DNA of 64,000 nt from Ascaphus truei (Eukaryota > Chordata > Amphibia > Anura > Ascaphidae). The translations under genes and the position numbers were made by a program. The notes beneath the pieces are model-generated. The model worked only from the letters and a program-made list of their open reading frames with translations. It was not told where the DNA came from and did no database searches. The DNA is taken from assembly GCA_036426205.1 (NCBI GenBank), contig WSYH01000140.1:246191-310190 (forward strand), written 5' to 3'. Positions 23,640 to 34,459 of the stretch are shown here, piece after piece. Each line of letters starts with the position of its first letter. Positions within the stretch are counted from its first letter, which is position 1.

Positions 23640-24090
23640 CAGGAAACTATGCAATTACATTGTTTTCATAATACTCCATGATAAAAAGTTGTCCCAATAT
23701 AGGTCTGATCAGATGTCCTGACTTTTTGGGGTGCTGTCCCGGTTGTTTGAATCCCATGCACGATCGGCACTTTCTGGCTGCTCATGCGCGACCGGTAAGC
23801 TCAGTTCGCATATGTACATGAGCGACTGACAAGTGGCAATCCCGCATGCACGGTCATCAAGTGCCGATCGCGTATGCGCATGAGCAGCCGGCAAAAGCAG
23901 ATCACACATGCAAAGTAGGCAAGTAACGATTACGCACTTGCGGTCGGCAAGCACTCTTCGCGAGTGCCGACTGCGCATGAGTGACACCTGTCCTAGTTTT
24001 TGCTGGGACAAATATGGTTACCCTAGCTTAATAAGTAATTTTCCTTCTACTGCTTTTTACTATCTTGACTTTGACAGCCATTATGCTGAT
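23640..24090. repeat. Dispersed repeat split by a GC-rich insertion (about 23700-24025)
   Basis: The outer parts match 20550-20665. The insertion begins near ATGTCCTGACTTTTTGGGGTGCTGTCCCGG and ends near CCTAGTTTTTGCTGGGACAAATATGG, which are roughly inverted to one another. Inside are several imperfect tandem units built on CGATCGCGCATGCGCATGAGCAGCCGG-like words (about 45-60 bp each). It looks like a MITE with internal tandem repeats. Confidence 0.5.
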
Positions 24091-24249
24091 AGGGATTGGA
24101 AGAAGGAGGATTTGGGGAAGAGTTACATAGTGCACAGATGTCATGCTGTAACCTTTTTGTTTGCCCACCACAAATCAGACATATCTGAAGTGTCTTAAAG
24201 AAGCAATAACCTCTTTAAAAAATAAATGTATTTCTTTATACAGATTTAA

Positions 24250-24450
24250 GCAGGGGGCCTCTGCAGATGAACCCCATTAATTTCCTATTGGCCCACAGGC
24301 TGCAGGAGCTTGAAAAGCGGCCATAATGTGGACCCTGGATGCGAGCCGGAATGGCAACCGGCACCCAATATTGAGATAAGTATCTCCAGCAACAGGGGTC
24401 CCAGAGATGAAATTAGTGGGGTTCAGCTCTGGAGACGCTCTTCTTCAATC
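24250..24450. repeat. Fold-back repeat fragment
   Basis: Left and right parts share inverted words (GGGGGCCTCTGCAGATGAACCCC...ATTAATTTCC against AATTAGTGGGGTTCAGCTCTGGAGA), with TTCCTATTGGCCCAC in the centre, as in the copies at 8480-8830 and 58165-58375. Confidence 0.5.
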
Positions 24451-24589
24451 CAAAGTTTAAAAAAATATATAGAAAAAAAACAGCTTGGATTGCACTTTAA
24501 GTCTAAAATTCAGAAGTAAGAAGGCAGACGAGGATGGCCTTTATACTCATAGGGGTAAGTACAACTCTAACTTTAATTTACTTTATGCT

Positions 24590-25160
24590 GGCTGGGTAAT
24601 GGTTTATTTTTAATGGGCAAATGCACTATTATCCAGATCTGGATTATCGGAATTTTGCCCATTAAAATGTGTGTTGCAGGTGAGGGGAGAGAGGGTGAAG
24701 AGGGGGTTTACGAGGTTGTATTTTGTTTGTATTGCACTGAAATGTTTTTTGGAATGGGGAAAAGCGCTATTAGCCATCTTTGGTGAATAGTACTTTTGCC
24801 CATTCATGTGTTGTGTTGGTGGAACAGAGGGTGGGGGAAGGGGATGGGCCCAGGATGGTGTTTAGGCCTTGTACAGGTTTAACCCCTTCATTACCTTAGC
24901 GGTTGTAACCGATTAGGTAATGAAGCGGTGAACTTCTACTGCAACCCTCCTGCAAGGCCTAAAAACTCACCCTGGGGCAACTACCACCTTCACCTATCCC
25001 CTGTACACCAACAAATCAGTTCCCACCATTTAACAATTTCATTGCCTTAGCGATTAGCAGCTAAGGTATTGAAACTGGCTGCAATCTTAGTACATAGGAT
25101 TGAATCCGGGGTTTTCCGGAGCTGAAATGAATGCATATCATCTCCGGAGACCCCTAGATT
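24590..25160. repeat. Hairpin-rich fold-back repeat (small version)
   Basis: An outer pair of inverted arms (about 24810-24900 and 24905-25015) surrounds the hairpin AACCCCTTCATTACCTTAGCGGTT...TAACCGATTAGGTAATGAAG (24881-24930). Further hairpins are ATTATCCAGATCTGGATTATCGG near 24630, a decayed AGCGATTAGCAGCTAAGG at 25031-25075, and TCCGGAGCTGAAATGAATGC...CATCTCCGGAGA at 25108-25152. The same modules are found in larger form at 42297-44370. Confidence 0.6.
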
Positions 25161-26414
25161 TGATAAAATATTGCCATGTTGCGAAGCTTTGTGAATACTG
25201 TAGCTACACATGCAATATCACTTTAAAAGGACACTTAATCAGCATTAATGCACTTATCGAAGTTTAGTGAGTTGGCCCCTAAATTATTTAAAGCAGCAAA
25301 ACATGAAAAAATCCTATGTTTTATTTCAAATAAATCAGTTCTGTAGTATTAGATAATACTATCTGCATTTTTTTAAATCTCCTAATGCTATTTTTAATTA
25401 TTTTTTAATGTACTGATCATCGTTTGGTTGCTATAACAACCATTTAGAAAGTAAAATCCAATTCCTCTTTTGAAACAGGCTCTGACACACCCCTTTGTCA
25501 GCTCTGCCCTTTGGCGACAAAGTATCACAAACAGATATGTTGCTGTGTTCCAAACAGCAGGCAGTCTATTATTCTTAAAGCTGTAACAATAATCTATTAC
25601 TCTTAGTAATATAATATTACATATTAGTTGCCACATTTTACAGACTGCAGCATAGAGTTAGAATGCAGACATTTCATTAGGCACACAATCAGGATTTATA
25701 CAGACTTATAACAGGAGCATCAAACAATTGCCATCTTAGAGAACAAAGTAGAATTAAACCTTGTCACATGCTTTACATTTAGAAATAAGAAGAAAAAAAA
25801 GGGGGAGAGTAGTATTGCTGCTTTAACCTTTAAAAATGAAAGCTGTTGTTAAAAGCAATAATAGGTTGAATTAAAGAAGTAAAACATGTATTTCTATTCT
25901 CTAGCAAGCAAAACTACACAGCTAAAACCTGTCTTAATCTGCGGTTGCAATCTATGCTGTATCTACAGTAACCATGTTATCCAGCCAGAAAACCAACGCT
26001 TGTCTTCACACGCTGCTAACAGAACTACTGGAATGTAGATAAGACAAATCTCAGCATGAAGTTAGCTTCAAAAAATCCTGTTATTGTGCAAATTATAAAA
26101 GAAAGAAAAACACAACATAGTAAGGGGTGTTAACATCACAAAAGCCAACAATAGTCACAGCTCAAGTGTTATGCACTTCTAGATTTTGTTTACAAACCAA
26201 CAGCATGTACATTTATGTGCATAAAAATAATATGACGTGGTCTACAACTCATTGTTAACTGATAAGGTACTTGTAATATGCTGTACACAATTTGTTTGAA
26301 ATATTTGTATTACTTAGATCAAAGATTTTCACTGGCCATATGATATTCCTTACTATATTAACAGTGTTCAGATGTAATCACAATTCAAAAGTTCAAAAAT
26401 GCCATAGGCTGTAG
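25161..26414. other. No gene recognised, AT-rich
   Basis: No repeat partner in the window and no plausible protein. Confidence 0.5.
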
Positions 26415-26545
26415 CAGGGGTGGCCAACTCCAGTATTCAAGACCCCCCAACAGGTCAGGTTTTAAGAATATCTCTGATTCAGCACAGGTGACTCAATCAG
26501 TGGCTCAGTCTAAGACCCGAGGACTGCATTTGAGCACCACTGGGC
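26415..26545. mobile_element. hAT-like MITE (CAGGGGTGGCCAACTCCAG end)
   Basis: It starts CAGGGGTGGCCAACTCCAGT, contains ACAGGTCAGGTTTTAAGAAT and CAGCACAGGTGACTCAATCAG, and ends with a decayed inverse near CACCACTGG. The CAGGGGTGG-type terminus is typical of hAT non-autonomous elements. A half copy lies at 46752-46833. Confidence 0.65.
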
Positions 26546-27365
26546 TACAGCGACTACCCAACAGCCGTTTCTCACCAATCCACATCTCTCCGTTGTTTGA
26601 ATTTGTATTTTGGAGAATGGAGGATATTACATACAGTACATGCCAATGAATTATAGATTGTGTGAATCTACAAGAACCCATCATAGATGCATGGGGTGGA
26701 TAACTGATTTATTATTGATTTACAAATAGATGGTTTGGTTTGACTAATGAAGCTGAAAATACACATGAAATGTAATATTAGACCATGAATGATTCTGAAT
26801 TTGAGAGATCAAAAATATATGAACAAAGCTATTTAAATCCTAGCATCTAGTAAACGAATGTTGAATTGCCCAAGAATCATTACAGTATATCTATAACTAC
26901 ATTATATCTACTGTAGCCTGAATGTAATTTCAGATCCAAAATACTACATATTATAAGTTAAATGGTTGGACGCATCAAGGAGGAGCAATCTTAGATTTTT
27001 ATTTGCTTTTTCACATAGTGTATGTGAATATCTTTACTACTGGACGTCACTTTAATGTAGAAGAAGGAAGCTCAGACCTACATCATGCAAATAATTTAGC
27101 AGCTAAGCACATTCTGTTAGGTGAAGTAAAAATAGAAACCTTTTGTTCACATCCTGTGTATACAGTATATGTGCATCAATGATATCTCATAAGGGGAAAA
27201 TGTAATTCTTTCCTGACTCCAAATAATGGCAATCAGATTTCTCACTGGATCATCCTTCTTGTGTTTAATTTGTTGGTCTTCATGGGTAATGCATTCCTCA
27301 TTTCAACTGCCCTTACTGTACAGAACCCTTTCCTTTGTTGCTGATCAAATGTCCTTTCTTCCAAT
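26546..27365. other. No gene recognised, AT-rich
   Basis: Nothing supportable; scattered short frames only. Confidence 0.5.
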
Positions 27366-28039
27366 CTTAAACTACGGCCCTGGTGTTGGGTGTTGCACGC
27401 ACGCCTGGGGTCCTGGAAGCACGTGCACAGCTTAAAACCGCAATCTGCGGTCTGTAGGGAGCGATGGGAGGCGCGGGGGGGGGGGGGGGGGGGGGGGGGA
27501 ATGGGGGCGTGGCCAAAACTGTTTTCGTCCTGTGCAGGAAAGGTGATCTCCCAAGCTGCAGAAGGGACAGAGAAGCACAGAAATGTGCTCTGTAAGGAGG
27601 AGGGTGAGAAATAAACGAGTTACCTTGTTAGAATATTTACTGGCTGTAAGCGAAGGGCGGTATATTGGGTAGGGAGCAGCATAGTGATTGTTCTTGGGCA
27701 CTGCAAGTCTTGTTTAGTATTTCTATGTGATGCTGCTTGCTCTACGTGGTCCTGCACAGAGTAATTATTATTGTATGCGATCCGGGGGAAAGAGGGGTCA
27801 AAAGGCAATTAGTTTGAAGCCTCTTCTCAAGCCCTACTTTTGGCTCCCAGCACACCACATGACCACGTTGCCGTATGGGAAGACAAATTTCTTGTCTCCG
27901 CTGCTGGCTGATGCGCCACCGCACTTCATGAGTCAACACGCGAGAGCACACTGGGGCCTGCCTGATTGAGGTTAGTGTCTGGTGTGCTGCACACATGCCG
28001 CCTCGCACGCCGTCATCACCACCGGGACTTAGCCTTAAG
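27366..28039. mobile_element. GC-rich MITE with CTTAAGGC-type ends and G tract
   Basis: The left end CTTAAACTACGGCCCTGGTG and the right end (inverse CTTAAGGCTAAGTCCCGGTGG) form imperfect terminal inverted repeats. The inner word GCAATCTGCGGTCTGTAGGG also occurs at 58530-58550, linking it to the element at 58459-59216. It contains the G25 run. No transposase is visible. Confidence 0.5.
27475..27499 (+). repeat. Poly-G tract (25 G)
   Basis: An uninterrupted G run, followed after two A by GGGGG. It could form a G-quadruplex, and the length should be treated as uncertain because homopolymers are sequenced poorly. Confidence 0.9.
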
Positions 28040-28125
28040 GTATGACCTCAAATTTTTTGTACTGCCCTTGGGATGTATAGTTCTTTTGAAAGCTCCTTAT
28101 ATTAACTCTGAATATGTTTGTATAA

Positions 28126-28345
28126 ACAGTCATGTGAAAAAGAAAGTACATCCTCTTTGAATTCCATGGTTTTACATATCAGGACATAATAACAATCATC
28201 TGTTCCTTAGCAGGTCTTAAAATTACAACCTCAGATGAACAACAACACATAACATATTACACTGTGTCATGATTTATTTAACAAAAATAAAGCCAAAATG
28301 GAGAAGCCATGTGTGAAAAACTAAGTACACCTTACTTAAGTTTTA
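28126..28345 (+). mobile_element. Tc1/mariner-like end fragment
   Basis: It starts AACAGTCATGTGAAAAAGAA and continues GTACATCCTCTTTGAATTCC, CATCTGTTCCTTAGCAGGTC, TGTCATGATTTATTTAACAA, ending near CTAAGTACACCTTACTTAAG. This is the style of the terminal region of fish and frog Tc1/mariner-type elements. No coding part is present. Confidence 0.45.
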
Positions 28346-31300
28346 AGACGAGAGAGAGGAGACAGTTGTGGGTAGAGAGCAGCAAACAAGTGGTGGCATA
28401 ACGAAAGATCAACGCTGATATGAAGGAAGGAGCACATAAGGGGAGAGCCTTAAAGTTAAGGAGGAGAACCTTGTAGGTGATCTGAAAACTGATGGGAAGC
28501 CAGGAGAGGGGTTTAAGGAGGAGATGAGCAGGGACTGTTTTTGGAGAAAGTGAAATTATTCTAGCAGTAGAATTTTAGATAGATTTTGTGAGGAAGGAGG
28601 CCTGTTAGCAGTAGATAGACTGAGGGAAGGGGGGATCTTAGTAATAATATGGAGGAAGAAGCAACAGATTTTAGCCATGCCGTGAATGTAAATGGTGGGC
28701 TTTGGCAACAGGATCGATGGTAGAAGGGAGGGGTAATAGTTCTTCCGTGGGAGATCATCTTCAGTTCCCTGGAGCATCCAGCAGATGGAGGCACTGCACT
28801 GCTAAAGAGATATGTAGGGTTGGAACCCCAGCAGCCTAGTTCTGTGTCCCCACTACCACCGGCGGAAGACACAGCAGGTATTTTTACCAGCAGGAATCAT
28901 GCACCACACGACCAGTAATGGTCAAATCTCCCACCGGGTGGGGGGAAACATCGTTACACACTAAATTGCAGTCATGAGCTCCCTTTGCCACTGAAATTAG
29001 CAGATTGATTTCTCCTGAAAACGGGATCCCAATGATAAAAAAAACATCTATGTCACAGTGGAGTTTATTGATAGAGGTATATTAAACAGTGGCTATAGAA
29101 GGTAGGCCATCAGGAGGCTGTCAATGCCATATTTTTATTTATTTCAACTTGTTTTTTTTTGTGCCGTTTTGTTGTGCTGGTTATGCAGGGTAACTTTTAT
29201 AAATGATGCGCACTATGTGTAATGCACATGATAGTTATGATATTGAACATAGTTATGATATTGAACACTAATACCAAAGTCCTTGACTAAGGGATTCCTG
29301 TTATTTTCCATGTATATTTTATCTGCGTTTTTTGTACCAGGGCATCTTACTTATATGCAAATGATCAAGAGTAATTTTATTTTCAGCAGATGTTGAGACC
29401 CTTCCCAGACACAGAAAAAGATGCAATCCTGTCTACCCATGATTATTATTATCATGGTCAATTAAAGATGAGTATTCCCTATAGAATAATAGAACACAAT
29501 TACTAATTGGTGCCAAGTCATAAGACACTTTACGGCCCATTCACTTATATGTGAATGAGCGTTAAGATGTTCTACAGCACCATAAGCTGTCTCCATTTCG
29601 TACATATGTCAAAACCCGAGGCACGTTTGCCATACTACTTACATACTAGACGTGTTGGAATGTATAAGATTATTTAGAGTACTGTGAATTTCTTCTATCC
29701 CTGGTTACCATCTTCAGCAAAGATCCCAAATTAAGACTCAGCTTCACTAAAATGTGCTAAGCTGTAGAACACCTTAATTTTAATTCACTTGAATGGGAGT
29801 GCAAATGTGCTACAATTTAGCACCCTTTTGTGAATCTGGACCTAAGTATGCTCAGTTATGATTAAGAATACCAGCATAAGCTGCATGAGGTATGTCATAC
29901 AGATAAATTAGACTTAAAAAAAGGGTGGGCTTTAGATGCATCTGTTTGTCAGCTAAAAATTACCTACTGTATATTTAAATGTGTGCTTTGTGAAGTTTTA
30001 TGTTGACCTTCTACTTTATAACATTCAAAAAGTATGCTTTCAATCAATGCATCACCTTTGGCTTTAGATGCATGTCATTTTTTCTGCTCATATCCTGACA
30101 GTACATAAATTACTCCAAGGAAAAAAGATAATAAAAGTAGAATGTAAATATTTCAGCAAGTAAGTGTTTTGGTAAAGGTTTGATTCCATATACTACAGCC
30201 TTCATACCTTAAAGTCTGAGCTTGCTTGGAAGTTGCTGTCATTTTAAAAAGTACTGCAGTAAGATTCTAATTACAGACTGTGGGATATCTGCATGCTCGT
30301 TAATAAAGCAAAATTAATGCAGCTGTAATGTCAAGCTTTTCAACTTCGAAGGGTGATGGATGATCAGGAATTTGTTTATCAAAAGTAAACAAGTGCCATT
30401 TGTGGAAATGTTCTTACTGAGTCACGGGTATGAGATAAAACGCCTGAAATAGTCCTCCACTGTGCTCCAATGTACCGTATAACGTATAAAAAAAATACAA
30501 ATGAATTTTCAAAGAAAACTGATTAAGATGTTTTATTTATTTTTAGCCACTTATTACTTTCTCTGGTATGTTAGATATTATGGTGTCTATATAATAGACA
30601 TTTAAAATAGAAACCAAAATAAATTGTGTGTGCATGCGTTCATTTACTAACCTTTTTTTCAGTTTTTAAAAATAGTGTTAAAGGACGCAGAGAAATAGTA
30701 ATGTCCATGACACACAGATATAAATGGTATGTACTGAAAATATTTATGAGCGTCATATAATTAGCTTAAACTGCGTCATCTCCTACAAAGTCTGTTTATC
30801 TTTTTATCACAGAATTACAAGGGCTTACGTTGCTATGTAGCAACAATTTGTTTATTTTTTTAACGCAGCATGGATGTTTAATTATATACATTAACAACAT
30901 TTCATTTTTTCACATTATGGCTATTATAAAATATGCTAAACTAATAATTGATCATTGCAATCACTAGTTATAAACAAAAAAAACCCCAACATGTTATTTC
31001 AATTTAAATTGTATCAAGCAAGTATGCGACACAATGTAATTAAATGACAAAATCTGTATTAGTACATTACATGGAATACAAGTTAATTTGAGAAAAAATG
31101 CTATCGAAAATTGAGAGTTGCCTTTTCACTGAGCATAGATTTCCACAGCTGGAAAAAAAAGCAATCATGGTCCATTTTACCTTGCTGTGTAACCCTTGCC
31201 TGTATCTTTAACCTTCAAAGACCTTTCAACTCCCTTTACACTCTCATTTAAGATGCCTGATCATGTACTGCATGCGCAGGTAGCACCAGGCTAAGTAAGG

Positions 31301-32184
31301 AAGCTAAATCTCTTGAATAGACCAAGGTCTCAAATGGCCATATTTTTTTCAGCAAGCTACAAAATATAGTAGCATAGCAGGCTCAATTTCAGCAAATTTT
31401 TATGACATAGGATTCCAGCTGTCAATTATGAAGCAGCTGTTGATGCGCTTGAGATTATTTCATAACCAGAATTCTCCACTTCCCCTCTCTCTTATTCTGA
31501 TCACTTTGAACCATTAAGTGCAGAAAGTCTCTACGCACTGTTCTTTGATATATTTACGATTTTAATACATTGCAGAGTCAAGATACAGTATCATGCAAAA
31601 AAATTCCAGCAAAATGTATAGTTCTTGTTTTAATGTAGTGCCCTTGACAGATTCTGGAGAGCACTTATTGTCCACAGTCACCACATTTTGTTTAAAGAAT
31701 GGGAGTCTTGAGTGTGAGCTACTGTACATGGCTGGGGATTTAGGAGAGATATAACAAATTGATTAAGGATCCTCTTTTCAACAATAGAAGACTAAACATA
31801 TCTGCATGCAAACTTCATTTCCAAAGGAAATCTACTGGCTGCCTCTTGACAGCTTTCCCACTGATCATTATAGTGTTTAGACGAGGCTTAACACAGCACA
31901 GCTTGACATTATTCTAACAGTATACTGGTTGACTGTGATAAATGTAAAATGAACAGTACCACGTGAACTCATTTGCTAACATTAGCTCTGCCTCATATTT
32001 GAATTTTAGTATAGGCAATCACATGCCCGATATACGATTAAGCTACATATTACATAAGGCACAGTATGTTTATCACATTAATTCCATGACTAATAATGAA
32101 GTTCTGTATCTCTAACACTTTCATCATGTGCTTAAGGCTAAATACAAAACATGTATAGGGATAACGCTGAACTTACCTTATCTC
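28346..32184. other. Largest stretch without a recognised element; leader-like fragment at about 28775-28885
   Basis: Within 28778-28885, the ordered words ATGGAGGCACTGCACTGC, AACCCCAGCAGCC, CCGGCGGAAG and ACAGCAGGTATT resemble the leader of the LTR-like units, here without an LTR. From 28960 to 32180 the sequence is AT-rich and unique within the window, with no frame longer than about 60 codons worth noting. No conserved exon could be recognised, but noncoding conservation cannot be judged. Confidence 0.45.
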
Positions 32185-32461
32185 AGCGGTGCTCACACTG
32201 GGGGGCGCGCTAGATTTTGTGGGAGGGACCGCAGCAGTTATTCAAATGAAATGCCGGGGGACTGCGCAAGGCCTCTATAATACACTTACCTTCCTTCCCA
32301 GCGACGCTTCGTCCAGGTAAGCCGGCATCAAATGACGCCGCAGTGTCACGTGACATCATGTTACCATGGCGATGCGGGTTCGAGCAGGGGGGTTGGGGGT
32401 GTGAGGCGCAGTGGAGAGCAGGCAAGGGTGCACATGGGGAAAAGATTGCGCACCCCTGCCT
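32185..32461. mobile_element. hAT-like MITE with GCGCGC/CACCCCTGC ends
   Basis: The left end CAGCGGTGCTCACACTGGGGGG and the right end (inverse GCAGGGGTGCGCAATC) are imperfect terminal inverted repeats. The inner part is GC-rich. A related copy on the minus strand is at 49332-49578 (inverse GCAGGGGTGAGCAAACTGGG, GGGCGCGATATTTTCTGGGA). Confidence 0.6.
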
Positions 32462-32741
32462 TATCTAACAAATCATATTGCATTATAATTTCCGGTTTCA
32501 TAGATTGCAGTCATAAATGTTTGCCTCTGAGAAGGAGGTGAGCAAAAGGAGACGTGACAGAGCGATCAGAGTGATATTGGGAGACCATCAGGTACACAGT
32601 GCCCACACTTTCCTGGGAAGCGGTGCGGAGTGCCAGGCGGAGGTTTGTGTTGTTTATTGTGGGGTTGGAGGACGACTTGGCACTGTGCCGGGGCGCTGCT
32701 GTATCCACTTCACTCAAAATAAACAGTAATATGCTGCACAC

Positions 32742-33364
32742 CATTAAATGTATAAACAAAAAGTATTACCGGCGCTGCTGGTTCAAGGATACCTGTCACA
32801 AACATCCACTTGGACTATGAAAAGGAAGGATCCAGCGCTCCACGGATTTTGCAAAAATATCAAATTTTATTGCGCCATACACAACGACCGTTTCGACCTT
32901 AGTAGGTCTTCTTAAATGAAAAGGCCTTTTCATTTAAAAAGACCTACTAAGGTCGAAACGGTCGTTGTGTATGGCGCAATAAAATTTGATATTTTTGCAA
33001 AATCCGTGGAGCGCTGGATCCTTCTTTTTCAGTGTCCAATTCACTGGCACATTATATCAGAAGGCGTATGCCAGCAGCGTGAAGGTCCCCTTTCCCAATT
33101 GACTCTAGACATTAAGAAACATTGGTCCCAATATAAGACTCTGAATGTCCCAAAAAGCTCAAGAATATTGAACTCCTCATGTGCAGTGATAAAGACATTA
33201 TGGATTTATTCATACTGTATGTTCCTTCTCTTGATCCTTTTCACAGTGAGTCTATGGTATATGCAACAAGGTTGCTTGTCAGCTGGTAGATTATTTATAT
33301 ATTACTGGTGTTATCCCTATTTCAATATTAGGGATTATCTTAAGTATCCAATCTTTCATTAAAT
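32742..33364. mobile_element. Penelope-like head-to-head insertion around a 200-bp palindrome
   Basis: 32825-33024 is almost a perfect inverted repeat about the centre 32924/32925 (AAAAGGCCTTTT). Each 100-bp arm, read outward, gives AGACCTACTAAGGTCGAAAC, GGTCGTTGTGTATGGCGCAA, ATATTTTTGCAAAATCCGTG and GCGCTGGATCCTT. Weaker homology continues outward on both sides (for example TCAGTGTCCAA against TCATAGTCCAA, CCAGCAGCG on both). An 8-base word CATTAAAT at 32742-32749 and 33357-33364 is a tentative target duplication. No protein is encoded. Confidence 0.6.
32825..33024. repeat. Near-perfect palindrome, 2 x 100 bp
   Basis: The arms show only a few differences, such as GTCTTCTTAAATG against CATTTAAAAAGAC. 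There is effectively no spacer, so single-stranded DNA or RNA from here could fold into a 100-bp hairpin. The outward reading of each arm carries a GACCT-ACTA-AGGTC stem followed by GAAACGGTC, a hammerhead-like arrangement without a proper CTGANGA box. Confidence 0.9.
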
Positions 33365-33450
33365 TAAACAGTCATATACCCTTATTTCTTTAAAAATTAT
33401 ATTTCTACATTGCGCCGGATGCTTTTTATATCATATATATATATATATAT

Positions 33451-33985
33451 ATTTCCCAGAATCCCTTGCTGTAGTGGAAGCACTGTATGACTGTATGCTA
33501 GGTGATAATAGTGAAAAACATTGTTGCAGACCTGTCTAAGGCCTCGAACATGGTGACAACAAGAGAAATGAGCAGAACTGATGCTCAAGCTCTCCTGCTC
33601 AAGCAGGAGTTTTTTCGTATCCCTGCATGAGTGTCAGCGAGCGCGCTTGTGTGCCGGGTTGGAGGTGGGCGGGAGGCGGGGCTGGAGGTGGAGCGGGAGG
33701 CGGGGCTAATGTGCCACGTCACGGTGCCGATGTCATGGACTGCCATTGGCCTTTGGCGGTCACGTGACCGGCCCTGTGGTTCCCTCAGTGGGAAAAATTA
33801 AATTGGGCTGTCGGCTGAAATTCCACATGCCTCCGCACGCCTGCAGAAGCATGCGGAAGCATGCGGAAGCATGCGGAAGCGCCATCTAAAGCCGTGCTGA
33901 TAGGAATGATGTTTCCCCTCAGCGCGGCTCAGCGTGGTCTTTTTGACCTTGCCCTGGCCTAAGACATGGGTATGTGCTCACAAGT
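33451..33985. repeat. Dispersed repeat (TTTCCCAGAATCCCTTGCTG) interrupted by a MITE
   Basis: 33451-33536 matches 39397-39490 and the complement of 43085-43180: TTTCCCAGAATCCCTTGCTG, GTGGAAGCACTGTATG, GTTGCAGACCTGTCTAAG. The other copies continue directly with ACATGCAAATGAG; here that continuation (ACATGGGTATGTGCTCA) resumes only after 33963. A 427-bp element therefore inserted into this repeat. Confidence 0.65.
33537..33963. mobile_element. GC-rich MITE nested in a dispersed repeat
   Basis: The left end CTAAGGCCTCGAACATGG and the right end CCCTGGCCTAAG match the ends of the element at 3923-4226. CTAAG is present on both flanks of the break in the host repeat and may be the target duplication. 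It includes a 10-bp tandem array (GAAGCATGCG, about 3.5 units, 33846-33880). Confidence 0.65.
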
Positions 33986-34007
33986 GCTCTTTGTATTTGC
34001 TATATTA

Positions 34008-34045
<38 letters not shown>

Positions 34046-34048
<3 letters not shown>

Positions 34049-34459
34049 GAGGTATCAGTACCGTGTTAGCCAAGCTTCAATAATCAAAAAATAAATAGAT
34101 CTCTCACATTTCCACACCTAGCCACACCATTTATATCCACTCCCACTCCACACACACCTTTTGTTAAGCACTGTATATACTGTGGGCTCTCCATTCATTT
34201 ATATTCACACAAATACACACACACTCTTACATCACTTGCTTTCCGGAACCTTTTGACACCTCTAGCCATAAAACACATCCACACCGGGGGAAGGACTAGC
34301 ACAGATAACATTCCAAGAGACACTATTTTTAAGTATACCTTTTGCTTGCTTCATTCATTGTAACATCGCCGGAAGAAGAGATCAGTGTATCTCGAAAGCT
34401 CGCACAAATAAAAGCATTTTGTTAGCCACCGAACGGTATTATCTATTTATTTTTTGATT
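34046..34459 (+). mobile_element. Short Penelope-like 3' end with 19-bp terminal inverted repeat
   Basis: 34100-34459 matches the minus-strand 3' UTR of the PLE at 39615-40142 (TCTCACATTTCCACACC, AAGCACTGTATATACTGTGG, CACATCCACACC, GAACGGTAT). The first bases are inverted: AATCAAAAAATAAATAGAT at 34082-34100 is the exact inverse of ATCTATTTATTTTTTGATT at 34441-34459. Bases 34046-34081 (GTAGAGGTATCAGTACCGTG, TTAGCCAAGC) continue the inverted copy with a longer 3' end. It is inserted in a (TA)n tract, so a target duplication cannot be read. Confidence 0.7.
34369..34404 (+). ncRNA. Hammerhead-like motif
   Basis: CGGAAGAAGAGAT-CAGTGT-ATCTCGAAAGCTCGC: a 5-bp GAGAT/ATCTC stem between GGAAGAA (for CTGAAGAA) and GAAAGCTCG. 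The corresponding position at 63609-63645 retains CTGAAGAAG, so this copy is probably a mutated version. Confidence 0.45.

Noticed and set aside
32916..33362. 148-codon open frame on the plus strand
   Set aside because: It starts inside the 200-bp palindrome and runs into PLE noncoding sequence. No domain is recognisable.
34082..34459. DNA transposon with 19-bp terminal inverted repeats
   Set aside because: The interior matches a PLE 3' UTR, and the inverted end varies in length between related loci, so a retroelement twin explains it better.
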